DNA from: Phocaeicola plebeius
GTDB lineage: Bacteria; Bacteroidota; Bacteroidia; Bacteroidales; Bacteroidaceae
Assembly (NCBI GenBank): GCA_004558305.1
Contig: SFDG01000054.1
Location: forward strand, 1 to 15,159
Reading direction: 5' to 3'
DNA length: 15,159 nt
Shown here in pieces: positions 1 through 7,606 of the stretch. How positions within the stretch are numbered: position 1 is the first letter of the stretch; each line of letters begins with the position of its first letter. The translations under genes were made by a program, and so were the position numbers. The notes under the pieces were generated by a model, which was not told the origin of the DNA, did not search any database, and was given only the letters and a program-made list of their open reading frames with translations.

Positions 1-10
1 GGGTGCCATG

Positions 11-44
11 AGTGCAGTCGTCAGACCGTCCCAAGTGCAGTCGT
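11..44. repeat. 11-bp direct repeat pair, 23 bp apart
   Basis: The 11-mer AGTGCAGTCGT occurs at 11-21 and again, identically, at 34-44. No convincing reading frame runs through it. It could belong to the end of an upstream element that is cut by the window edge. Its function is unknown, and two copies of 11 bases are only modest evidence of anything more than local duplication. Confidence 0.45.
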
Positions 45-80
45 TGCCCTCCCCTTCGGAGAGGCTGGAACGAGGCCTCC

Positions 81-220
81 GCGTCACTTGCGACACTTGC
101 GTCAGCAGTTTGCATAACATTTCTACGAATAATTAATTAGTAGCTCCTTTAAAGGAGCAGGTAATTAATTCCTGTTCCTGATCTTAAAAAAACAAGTGAC
201 GCAAGTGACGCAAGTGACGC
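81..220. repeat. 140-bp concentric dyad of 9-bp tandem repeats
   Basis: The right arm holds three perfect tandem copies of CAAGTGACG (193-201, 202-210, 211-219). The left arm holds the inverted unit CGTCACTTG at 82-90, a one-mismatch copy at 91-99 and a degenerate copy at 100-108. Bases 81-104 pair with 197-220 with one mismatch (position 93). The symmetry axis, 150.5, is exactly the axis of the inner palindrome 131-170, so the element is one large nested dyad and not two unrelated repeats. The stretches between the arms (109-130 and 171-192) pair poorly. It lies just upstream of the acetyltransferase promoter. It could be a cruciform-forming protein-binding site, a dispersed intergenic repeat or a transcription boundary; the sequence alone does not decide. 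Confidence 0.85.
131..170. repeat. 40-bp AT-rich palindrome at the core of the dyad
   Basis: A perfect 16-bp palindrome at 143-158 (GCTCCTTTAAAGGAGC) is flanked by perfectly paired 9-mers, AATTAATTA at 131-139 and TAATTAATT at 162-170. Only three pairs (140-142 against 159-161) are mismatched. A transcript from either strand would fold into a strong hairpin. No uridine tract follows on either strand, so a standard intrinsic terminator is not clearly supported. Binding by a dimeric regulator is equally possible. Confidence 0.7.
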
Positions 221-272
221 AGAACGGCCGGGAAATTCTGTCTTTTCCTGCCGTCGTCTCACGGATTTTCCC

Positions 273-280
273 TATATTTG
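273..280 (+). promoter_or_regulatory. Bacteroidales -7 box upstream of the O-acetyltransferase
   Basis: TATATTTG at 273-280 matches the Bacteroidetes primary-sigma -7 consensus TAnnTTTG. No good TTG -33 element is found about 19-21 bases upstream, so the promoter would be weak or activator-dependent. The transcript would begin near 287, which places the start codon of the downstream gene at 349. The same octamer precedes the HTH-cupin gene at 11271. Confidence 0.5.
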
Positions 281-348
281 TCCGTCCGTTCTCCGCCTGT
301 GAGCAAAGACAGGCTGGAGGAGGGTGCCGGAACCTGAATAAGAAAGAT

Positions 349-927
349 ATGGAACAGAAGAAAGAAAAAGAAAGGTCGGAATTCGACAAGATGTTGGCGG
401 GAGAAGTCTATTCAGCCATCCATCCGCAGCTGATTGAGGAACTCAATCGGGTGAAGGACTTGTGCTGGGAATACAACCAGTTGCGCCCGACCCTTGTCCA
501 AGAGCGGAACCGGTTGCTGCACGAGATTCTGGGGCAGTGTGATGAAGATACGTTCATCAATCAGCCCTTCCTCTGCGACTACGGGAAGCACATCCGGGTG
601 GGCAAGCGGTTTTTTGCCAACTTCGGCTGGAAGGTGCTGGATGAGGCATGGGTGACGATTGGCGATGACTGTTTCATCGGCCCGAATGTCTGCATCTATA
701 CGGCCTGCCACAGCACCGACCCTGAGGAGCGAAATACGCGCAACGAGTGGGCCCGGCCGGTGACCATCGGCGACAACTGCTGGATAGGCGGCAGTGTCAC
801 CATCCTGCCGGGAGTGACCATCGGAAACGGATGTACCATCGGGGCCGGCAGTGTGGTGGTGAAAGATATCCCTGACCATTGTGTGGTGGTAGGCAATCCG
901 GCAAGGGTCATCCGTCACTTAAAATGA
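349..927 (+). CDS. Sugar O-acetyltransferase, maltose/galactoside acetyltransferase type
   Basis: This is a 192-residue left-handed beta-helix acyltransferase that would move an acetyl group from acetyl-CoA to a sugar hydroxyl in the cytoplasm. The N-terminal Mac-type helical segment spans about residues 8-62 (SEFDKMLAGE). Hexapeptide repeats follow from about 100 to 182, with clear turns such as VTIGDDCFIG and VTIGNGCTIG, and the chain closes with GNPARVIRHL. His121 in YTACHSTDP sits where the catalytic histidine of LacA-type enzymes lies. The frame stays open back to an ATG at 196, but that extension runs through the 9-bp repeats and the promoter box at 273-280, so the start at 349 is chosen; the resulting length is normal for the family. 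The ECF sigma gene begins 7 bases after the stop. The acceptor sugar cannot be read from sequence. Detoxification of non-metabolisable sugars is the role often suggested for the family, and a link to this PUL is inference. Confidence 0.9.
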   Translation: MEQKKEKERSEFDKMLAGEVYSAIHPQLIEELNRVKDLCWEYNQLRPTLVQERNRLLHEILGQCDEDTFINQPFLCDYGKHIRVGKRFFANFGWKVLDEAWVTIGDDCFIGPNVCIYTACHSTDPEERNTRNEWARPVTIGDNCWIGGSVTILPGVTIGNGCTIGAGSVVVKDIPDHCVVVGNPARVIRHLK

Positions 928-934
928 TGAAGCG

Positions 935-1507
935 ATGAAGTTGTCCGATGCAGAAATACTTCAGGATTTTTCCGGTGGCAGCCACGAGGCTTTCCGCTGC
1001 CTGTTCCAGATGTACTACCCGAAAGTCCGTGCCTTTGTTCATGGCTTCTTGAAGAACGATGACGATACGGACGACGTAGTGCAACTGGTCTTCATCAAGC
1101 TATGGAAACATCGGGGGAAATTCCGGGAAGTACAGCGTTTCGATGCCTACTTATATGCCTTGACCAAGTACACCATGCTCAACTTCATTGCGGCCAGACG
1201 GCCGGTGGCTTTTACGGAGGAGGTGGAAGGGCTGGATACGGCATCGGACAGTACGCCGGAGGCAGACCTGGAGGCCAGGGACCTACAGCTGAAAATCGAT
1301 ATGATTGTGGAGAGTATGCCGCTGCAACGGCGCACGGTCTTTCGGCTGAGCCGGATACAAGGACTGGCTAACGACGAGATAGCCCGAAGGCTGGGTATTC
1401 AGAAAAAGACGGTCGAGAATCATTTGAACTTGGCCTTGAAAGAACTGAAAGAGGCATTGCAATTGTATTTAATTATGTTAATCATTTGGGTGAAACACGG
1501 ACATTGA
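935..1507 (+). CDS. ECF-type RNA polymerase sigma factor (PUL regulator)
   Basis: This 190-residue protein has the two-domain ECF layout. Region 2 spans about residues 18-85, with the acidic core-binding stretch NDDDTDDVVQLVFIKLW at 41-57. Region 4 spans about 126-175, with a helix-turn-helix (LANDEIARRLGIQKKTVENH at 144-163) that would read the -35 element. The C-terminus is hydrophobic (LYLIMLIIWV), which is common in Bacteroides ECF factors paired with FecR proteins. It should be held inactive by the anti-sigma encoded 29 bases downstream and released when the STN domain of SusC signals substrate. The start at 935 is the only sensible ATG. It lies 7 bases after the acetyltransferase stop with no separate promoter box visible, so translation or at least transcription is probably shared with that gene. 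Confidence 0.95.
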   Translation: MKLSDAEILQDFSGGSHEAFRCLFQMYYPKVRAFVHGFLKNDDDTDDVVQLVFIKLWKHRGKFREVQRFDAYLYALTKYTMLNFIAARRPVAFTEEVEGLDTASDSTPEADLEARDLQLKIDMIVESMPLQRRTVFRLSRIQGLANDEIARRLGIQKKTVENHLNLALKELKEALQLYLIMLIIWVKHGH

Positions 1508-1536
1508 ATGTCCCTAAAGAGTATAACAATCGGCTT

Positions 1537-2529
1537 ATGAGTAACCAGATTAAAGATATCATTTATTATTTTTTCCATCATCGTATTTCCGGCAGGACGG
1601 CTGACAAGGTCTATCATCGCATGCTGACCACTGAAGGGAGTAAAGAGTCGGAAGACGCGTTCTCCCGCATTTGGAGAGAAATGGACGACGTGACATGTCC
1701 GCCGGAGGAAGTGGAACAGGCCTGGCGACGGGTGGAGGCAGGTATTGCCGCCCCGAAAGTCCGTCGCTGGCAGTGGACCCGGATGGCGGCCATGTGGTTG
1801 CTTCCCCTGTCGTTGCTGTGCAGCACGGTCTACTTTTATTGTCAATCCGTGGGCAAGTCTTCCGAGACAGCGGAGATAGAGCCGATGACCTATTGCGAGC
1901 GTTATGCTGCCGTCGGTACCCGGGAGTGTGTCACCCTGCCCGACCGGAGCGTTGTCTGGCTCAATGCAGGGAGTATATTGATTTACCCGTCTGACTTCAG
2001 CGGCTGCCGTCAGGTCTATCTGGTGGGAGAAGGCTTCTTCGAGGTGCAGAAAGATGTCAATCGTCCTTTTGTTGTCTCTACCCACCATTTGTCGTTGGAA
2101 GTACTGGGCACGAGCTTCAACGTATCGGCCTACCCGGAAAGTTCGCAAATGAAGGCTACGCTGGAAACCGGTTGCCTGAATGTGAAGGTACTTTCCAGCC
2201 GGGAAGAATACATCCTTTATCCCAACGACCAGCTGGTCTTCACTCCTTCCACAGGCGCCACCCAACGGCTGCGAGTCAAAGCCTCCGATTATTCGGAGTG
2301 GAGGATGGGAGGACTGTTTTTCAACGATGTTCCGTTCGACGATGTACTGGAGGTACTGGAACGAACGTATGGAGTAAAGATGTATCTCCAGGCCTCTGCT
2401 TATAAAGGTCAGAAAATCAGAGTCCGGTTTAACCGGGATGAAACCTTGGAAAATGTGCTGCGTATTGTCCGTCAGCTGGTTCCAGGCATTAATTACACGG
2501 TCAACGGGAACGAAATCTACTGGAAGTAA
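1537..2529 (+). CDS. FecR-family anti-sigma factor, membrane-spanning
   Basis: This 330-residue inner-membrane protein would sequester the ECF sigma factor and transmit the outer-membrane signal. Residues 1-80 form the cytoplasmic anti-sigma part. One transmembrane segment lies at about 83-101 (MAAMWLLPLSLLCSTVYF). The periplasmic FecR domain follows at about 120-225, with typical blocks CVTLPDRSVVWLNAGS and YLVGEGFFEV and the GTSFNV turn. A C-terminal DUF4974-type domain runs from about 257 to 330 and ends NEIYWK. An in-frame ATG at 1486 lies inside the sigma gene; the start at 1537 gives the usual N-terminus and no overlap. In characterised Bacteroides systems of this type the periplasmic part contacts the STN domain of the partner SusC, which here is the next gene. 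The chain shows no sign of damage. Confidence 0.93.
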   Translation: MSNQIKDIIYYFFHHRISGRTADKVYHRMLTTEGSKESEDAFSRIWREMDDVTCPPEEVEQAWRRVEAGIAAPKVRRWQWTRMAAMWLLPLSLLCSTVYFYCQSVGKSSETAEIEPMTYCERYAAVGTRECVTLPDRSVVWLNAGSILIYPSDFSGCRQVYLVGEGFFEVQKDVNRPFVVSTHHLSLEVLGTSFNVSAYPESSQMKATLETGCLNVKVLSSREEYILYPNDQLVFTPSTGATQRLRVKASDYSEWRMGGLFFNDVPFDDVLEVLERTYGVKMYLQASAYKGQKIRVRFNRDETLENVLRIVRQLVPGINYTVNGNEIYWK

Positions 2530-2633
2530 TTAGAATTTATTAACGCTCTGACATTGGGTGTACGGGGAGGACTGCTTGTCTTTTCTATGTACGTACACAA
2601 CAATTTTATAGTAGTTAATAAATCTAAGATGGC
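2530..2633 (+). promoter_or_regulatory. susC leader with two concentric stems; no TAnnTTTG box
   Basis: This 104-base gap between the anti-sigma gene and susC carries a perfect 10-bp inverted repeat, ATTTATTAAC at 2535-2544 and GTTAATAAAT at 2614-2623. A 7-bp inverted repeat (GTGTACG at 2558-2564, CGTACAC at 2592-2598) lies inside it on an axis only one base away. A 10-bp palindrome, TGTACGTACA at 2588-2597, overlaps the inner arm. The outer right arm ends 10 bases before the ATG of susC, where it could mask the ribosome landing site. No TAnnTTTG primary-sigma box is present, which fits control by the ECF factor. The exact ECF promoter cannot be assigned. Confidence 0.5.
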
Positions 2634-5600
2634 ATGAACAAGAAATTTATTCGAGTGATGGGATTGTGCCTGGGATTATCCCTTGTCGGTCCTCTTTCCC
2701 TGAGTGCACAGAAAGTGACATTCAACGGAGAACGTCTGTCGCTGAAACAAGCCTTTGAGCGGATCGAGTCTGTCTCGAAGTACAAGATTGCTTACAATAC
2801 GCAGCAACTGGATGTCAGCCGGCAGATTGTCTTGAACCAGAAGCAGAAGGATGTATTGCAGGTGCTGGACGACCTGCTGAAAGGAACAGGTTGCTCTTAT
2901 GCATTGGATGGTGATTACATCGTCATTACTTCCAAAAACCGTCAGACAGGAAATACGAAGGTCAAAGGGACGGTAAAGGATGCTACGGGTACTCCGATTA
3001 TCGGTGCGAACGTGCTGATAAAAGGTACCTCCACAGGTACGATTACCGATATGGACGGTAACTATGAACTGGAAGTTCCTGCGGGAGCTGTTCTGCAGGT
3101 CTCTTACATTGGATATAATACGCAAGAACTGGCTGTAGGAAACAAGTCGGCCATGAACTTCCAGCTGAAGGAGAATACAGAACTGCTGGAGGAAGTGGTT
3201 GTGGTCGGCTACGGTGTGGAGAAGAAGGTCAATGTAGTCGGTTCCATCTCTACGGTATCGGCCAAGAAACTGGAGAACCGTTCTACCCCGTCTGTAGTCA
3301 ATGCATTGACCGGTCAGATGCCGGGCGTTACGGTTCGTCAGACTTCCGGTAGTCCCGGTGATGACAGTGGCGAAATCCGTATTCGCGGTGTCGGGTCATT
3401 CGGCGCTACTCCCAGTGCACTGGTGTTGGTGGACGGTATTCCGGGCAGCCTTTCTGACTTGCACATGGAAGACATTGAGAGTATTTCCGTATTGAAGGAT
3501 GCTTCTACGGCAGCCATCTATGGTTCGCGTGCGGCCAACGGTGTTATTCTGGTGACCACGAAGACCGGTAAGGAAGGTAAGACCCATGTCAACTACAACG
3601 GCTATGTGGGATTCAGTGAAGCTACGGCTATCCCGAACAAGGTGGATACGTGGGAATATGCCACCTTATATAATTTAGCCAACGGATCGGAAGTTTATTC
3701 ACAAGAGGAAATCCAGAAGTTCAAGGACGGTTCAGACCCTGATAATTATGCGAATAACCGGTATTTGGACCAGCTGTTCGGGACGGGTGTACAGACGGGC
3801 CACGACTTGTCGATCAATGGAGGAAACGATACGAACAAGTATATGTTGTCGTTCGGTTATCTGTATCAGGATGGTATCGTGAAGAACAACGACTATTCCC
3901 GATACAACGGACGACTGAACCTGGTCACCAAACTGTGGCCGAAGGTGACCATCACTTCTCGCTTGCAGGGAGTCTACGGTGTGCGGAACCAACCGACAAC
4001 CCCTTATGGAAAAGATTCGGAAGGCCTGAATGCCATCATCTCCAATTCGCTTCGTTGGCCGGGTACAGTACCCACGAGATTATCCAATGGCAATTTTGGC
4101 CCAGGTGAGGAAGGGTATGGTACTTCTATGGCTTGGCTGGAATTCCCTTCTTATAAGAAATATGATTTCCATAACTTCAGTGTCAACGAACGGTTGGACT
4201 ATACACCGTTCAGTGGAATGACCCTTTCTGCCATTGGTGCGTATACCTATACAGGCAAGGAAAACAAGAATTTCCGTTCTACGTATTCTACGGATGCCAA
4301 GACTTCCACAGCCAATTACATCTACGATGAGATGGACAAGGAAATCTACAAGACATTCCAGGCGACGGCCGATTTCAACAAGACCTTCGGACAGCATAGT
4401 CTGGATGTCCTGCTGGGATATTCTTGGGAGCAGAATGATATCCGCTACGTGAAGGCGAACCGTTCCAACCTGCCGAGTGATGATTATCCGGAGGTAGATA
4501 CCGGTGATGCTGACACGGCAGGCAATGGCGGTGGTGAATACGGCTGGGCATTGCAGTCGTGGTTCGGACGGTTGAAATACAATTTCAACGAACGTTATTT
4601 CCTCGATGCCACCTTCCGTTACGATGGATCGTCGCGTTTCCCCAAGGACAACCGTTTTGCCTTCTTCCCCTCTGTGGCAGTGGGCTGGCGTATTTCCGAA
4701 GAGGCCTTCATTAAGGATAACTATGAATGGATCAATAACCTGAAGTTGAAGGCTTCCCATGGAAAACTGGGTAACCAGGAAATCGGTAACTATCCCTACC
4801 AGTCGGTTTATGGAATCGGTTACAACTATCCGTTCGGCAGTACATTGGCACAGGGTGTTGCCATTACTCAGGCGGTTGACCCCACGCTGCATTGGGAAGA
4901 AACGAAGACTACCGATGTGGGTCTTGAAGGTAATTTCTGGAACGGACTGCTGAACTTTGACATCACCTACTTCCACCGTAAGACAACAGGTATCCTGTTC
5001 TCGCCGAGTGCCAGTGTATCCTCTGTTTTCGGTTATACCATGTCGCAGATGAACATGGGTGAGCTGGAGAACAAGGGTTGGGAATTCTCGTTAGGCCATC
5101 GCCATTCCATCGGGTCTTTCAATTATAATGTGGCGGCCAATTTCTCCATTATCAACAATAAAGTATTGACCCTTGGTCTGGCCGATGTGGAACAGGAGAA
5201 TGGACTGATCGGTAACGGTACTTATTTCATCAACTATCCGATGAACATCTACTATGGTTATGAGACCGATGGTGTCTTCCTGGATCAGGCGGATATCGAT
5301 GCTTGGTGCGACCAATCGGCTATTGCCAAAAATCCTCAGCCGGGTGACATCCGTTATGTAGACTTGGACGGTGACGGTAAGGTGACTTCAAAGGACCGTA
5401 AGGTATTGGGATCGCGCATCCCGAAATATACGTTCGGACTTTCCTTGGGAGCCGATTACAAGGGATTTGATTTCCAAGCCCAGTTGCAGGGTGTGGCCGG
5501 TGTGAAGGGTTACTTGAGCGGATATGCGGGACATGCTTTCTATGGTTATGGCTCTATCCAGCGTTGGCAGGCCGACGGTTACTTCCATCCGGAGAATCCG

Positions 5601-5903
5601 ACCCGTTATCCGGCTTATCCGAGACTGGAACTCATTCAGAATGCATCAAACAATACGCTGACTTCCGACTTCTGGGTGCGGAATGCGTCATACGTACGTA
5701 TCAAGAATCTCCAGTTGGGCTATACGATGCCGTCGTCCTTGCTCAAGCCTTTGGGCGTTGCAGGACTGCGTATCTATGCACAGTGTGAGAATCCCTTCAC
5801 GTTCCATCATTTCCCGGAAGGATGGGATCCGGAAATCAATACGGATGGTATGTACTATCCTATCCTGAGAACCTATACATTCGGAGTGAACTTGAAATTT
5901 TAA
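2634..5903 (+). CDS. SusC-type TonB-dependent outer-membrane transporter with STN domain
   Basis: This 1089-residue protein would import oligosaccharides across the outer membrane, energised by TonB. A signal peptide occupies residues 1-25 (cleavage expected in SLSAQK). An STN (secretin/TonB N-terminal) domain follows at about 27-99. A carboxypeptidase-regulatory-like beta domain lies at about 108-180 (IIGANVLIKGTSTG, then SYIGYNTQ). The TonB-box region is at 184-194 (LLEEVVVVGYG), the plug runs to about 315, and the 22-strand barrel ends in the aromatic LRTYTFGVNLKF. An acidic loop DLDGDGKV at about 910-917 resembles the calcium-binding loop frequent in SusC proteins. The STN domain marks it as a signalling transporter that works through FecR and ECF sigma, the genes just upstream. 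In Bacteroides this wiring is typical of host-glycan loci. SusD follows after 8 bases. Confidence 0.97.
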   Translation: MNKKFIRVMGLCLGLSLVGPLSLSAQKVTFNGERLSLKQAFERIESVSKYKIAYNTQQLDVSRQIVLNQKQKDVLQVLDDLLKGTGCSYALDGDYIVITSKNRQTGNTKVKGTVKDATGTPIIGANVLIKGTSTGTITDMDGNYELEVPAGAVLQVSYIGYNTQELAVGNKSAMNFQLKENTELLEEVVVVGYGVEKKVNVVGSISTVSAKKLENRSTPSVVNALTGQMPGVTVRQTSGSPGDDSGEIRIRGVGSFGATPSALVLVDGIPGSLSDLHMEDIESISVLKDASTAAIYGSRAANGVILVTTKTGKEGKTHVNYNGYVGFSEATAIPNKVDTWEYATLYNLANGSEVYSQEEIQKFKDGSDPDNYANNRYLDQLFGTGVQTGHDLSINGGNDTNKYMLSFGYLYQDGIVKNNDYSRYNGRLNLVTKLWPKVTITSRLQGVYGVRNQPTTPYGKDSEGLNAIISNSLRWPGTVPTRLSNGNFGPGEEGYGTSMAWLEFPSYKKYDFHNFSVNERLDYTPFSGMTLSAIGAYTYTGKENKNFRSTYSTDAKTSTANYIYDEMDKEIYKTFQATADFNKTFGQHSLDVLLGYSWEQNDIRYVKANRSNLPSDDYPEVDTGDADTAGNGGGEYGWALQSWFGRLKYNFNERYFLDATFRYDGSSRFPKDNRFAFFPSVAVGWRISEEAFIKDNYEWINNLKLKASHGKLGNQEIGNYPYQSVYGIGYNYPFGSTLAQGVAITQAVDPTLHWEETKTTDVGLEGNFWNGLLNFDITYFHRKTTGILFSPSASVSSVFGYTMSQMNMGELENKGWEFSLGHRHSIGSFNYNVAANFSIINNKVLTLGLADVEQENGLIGNGTYFINYPMNIYYGYETDGVFLDQADIDAWCDQSAIAKNPQPGDIRYVDLDGDGKVTSKDRKVLGSRIPKYTFGLSLGADYKGFDFQAQLQGVAGVKGYLSGYAGHAFYGYGSIQRWQADGYFHPENPTRYPAYPRLELIQNASNNTLTSDFWVRNASYVRIKNLQLGYTMPSSLLKPLGVAGLRIYAQCENPFTFHHFPEGWDPEINTDGMYYPILRTYTFGVNLKF

Positions 5904-5911
5904 ATTGAAAA

Positions 5912-7594
5912 ATGGCTATGAAAAGATTGATTTATAAGTTTTTATTCGGAGGTTTAATGTTGCTGAACATGACGGCTTGTGATTTGGACCGCCAACCTCT
6001 GACATCCTATGGTGCCGATGACTTCTGGAGCAATGAGCGGAATGCCTATTTGGCCTTGGTAGGTATTTACCATGCTAACACGGCATTTGGAAGCGAAGAA
6101 TATGCACCGACCGACTGGTGGAGTTACCAGGGATTGCTGATGCTCGACATTGTGTCGGACAATGCCTGGGACCGTCGAGGACTGACCAGTAACTATGGGA
6201 TTATGGCAGCCGGCACGCTGAGTGCGTCGAAAACGGGAGCCACTGCCAACTACTGGACCTTCTCCTATAAGAAGATTGCCCGCTGCAACAAGTTTCTGGA
6301 AGAATGGGAGAACTACACGGGCGAAAAGACGGAAACCATGCTCCGCTACCGCGCCGAGGCTCGTTTCCTGCGTGCAACCCAGTACTTCTACTTGGCGTCT
6401 TTTTTCCACGATGTGCCCTTGGTGACGAAGACACTTTCCATGGAAGAAGCCAATACGGTCAGCAAGACGGGACGTGCACAGATTGTGGACTGGGTCATCA
6501 CCGAGATGAAGGAAGCGGCGCAGGATTTGCCGAAATGGTCTACCGTAGCTGCTGAGGGCAATTACGGGCGTGTCTGCAAGCAGGCGGCCCTGGCTTTCAA
6601 GGGACGTGCCGAATTGATGATGCAGAAATGGTCGGAGGCAGCAGCCACCTATAAGGAAATCATTGACATGGGAGACAACCAGCTGAGCTCCAACTACGCT
6701 TCCTTGTTCCAGCCGGCCACTGCCGATGCTCTGAGCGAGAACATTTTCGTGGCCCGCTACGATGACGACAAGTGCGGTACGGGTATGCTGAAACAGTTCA
6801 ACCCGACGATGGACGGAGCTGTGGGAGGATGGTGCCTGTTCAATGTAACGGCCAGCTTGTTCGAGGCTTATCCGTTTATAGACGGCACTCCGTTCAGCTA
6901 TCACAGTCCGTTATACGACCCTGCCGATCCTGCCAAGAACCGTGACCCGCGTCTGGCCATGACCCTCTATTGGAACGGAGCTACCTTCGGACAAGGCATC
7001 TATAACTGCGATCCGGACAAGAACGCGGGGAATGGTAAGGACGGACTCCATCCGGCTTTCCAGTCGACGAAGACCGGCTACATGATGCGGAAATACATTG
7101 ATGAGAACTATATCTATTCCGGTGGCGACAACAACAAGTATCCGGCCAAGCTGCCTGTTATCCGCTATGCAGAAGTATTGTTGAGCTACGTGGAGGCCAA
7201 GATGGAGGCCGGAACGCTGACAGCAGCCGATCTGGACTATCTGAACCAGGTCCGCCAGCGTCCGGGAGTGGCCATGCCTCCCATTACGGCTGTCGATGCA
7301 GCTACCCTTCGTCCGTTGCTCCGTCAGGAAAGACGGGTGGAGATGGCACTGGAAGGCATGCGTCTCTGGGATTTGCTTCGCTGGGGCGTGGCTAAGGAAG
7401 TCATTACGGGCGATGTATGGGGAGCTTCGTTCCCCGGATCACCGGCTACTATCAACCGTAACCAGTCCAACAACAAGGTGGATCCTGAAGGAGTGGACAG
7501 ATGGTACGTAGGTACACGTGCCTATGCAGACGGACCGACCGTATGGCCTATTTCTCAGAGCGAACAGGATATTAATCCGAACCTCCGGAACTGA
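5912..7594 (+). CDS. SusD/RagB-family surface glycan-binding lipoprotein
   Basis: This 560-residue lipoprotein would form the lid of the SusC transporter and bind glycan at the cell surface. The signal peptide ends in a lipobox (NMTAC) with Cys23 as the lipidation site. It is followed by acidic DLDR, compatible with the surface-export signal of Bacteroides lipoproteins. The N-terminal SusD region has the usual TPR helices, for example YRAEARFLRATQYFYLASFF at about 146-165. The C-terminal RagB/SusD domain ends with the characteristic INPNLRN. An alternative ATG lies two codons downstream (5918) and gives the same mature protein. The aromatic residues that contact glycan cannot be picked out without a structure. 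Spacing to susC (8 bases) and to the fucosidase (12 bases) indicates one operon. Confidence 0.96.
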   Translation: MAMKRLIYKFLFGGLMLLNMTACDLDRQPLTSYGADDFWSNERNAYLALVGIYHANTAFGSEEYAPTDWWSYQGLLMLDIVSDNAWDRRGLTSNYGIMAAGTLSASKTGATANYWTFSYKKIARCNKFLEEWENYTGEKTETMLRYRAEARFLRATQYFYLASFFHDVPLVTKTLSMEEANTVSKTGRAQIVDWVITEMKEAAQDLPKWSTVAAEGNYGRVCKQAALAFKGRAELMMQKWSEAAATYKEIIDMGDNQLSSNYASLFQPATADALSENIFVARYDDDKCGTGMLKQFNPTMDGAVGGWCLFNVTASLFEAYPFIDGTPFSYHSPLYDPADPAKNRDPRLAMTLYWNGATFGQGIYNCDPDKNAGNGKDGLHPAFQSTKTGYMMRKYIDENYIYSGGDNNKYPAKLPVIRYAEVLLSYVEAKMEAGTLTAADLDYLNQVRQRPGVAMPPITAVDAATLRPLLRQERRVEMALEGMRLWDLLRWGVAKEVITGDVWGASFPGSPATINRNQSNNKVDPEGVDRWYVGTRAYADGPTVWPISQSEQDINPNLRN

Positions 7595-7606
7595 TTGTCT
7601 GAGAAA

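Noticed and set aside
81..220. CRISPR array or phase-variable invertible promoter
   Set aside because: The 9-mers are contiguous with no spacers, so it is not a CRISPR array. The arms could in principle serve for inversion, but the enclosed DNA is itself nearly palindromic and holds no TAnnTTTG box on either strand, so flipping would change little. Read pairs in inverted orientation would be needed to revive the idea.
165..389. 74-residue minus-strand frame through the 9-bp repeats
   Set aside because: Its C-terminal end is the translated repeat, and it overlaps the promoter and start of the acetyltransferase on the other strand.
1420..2265. 281-residue open frame on the minus strand opposite sigma and anti-sigma genes
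   Set aside because: It is a shadow of two well-supported genes, with no start context and no recognisable fold.
7595..7606. TTG start for the fucosidase directly after the susD stop
   Set aside because: The ATG four codons later begins exactly at a normal signal peptide (MKHRIILSF), so the TTG is not needed.
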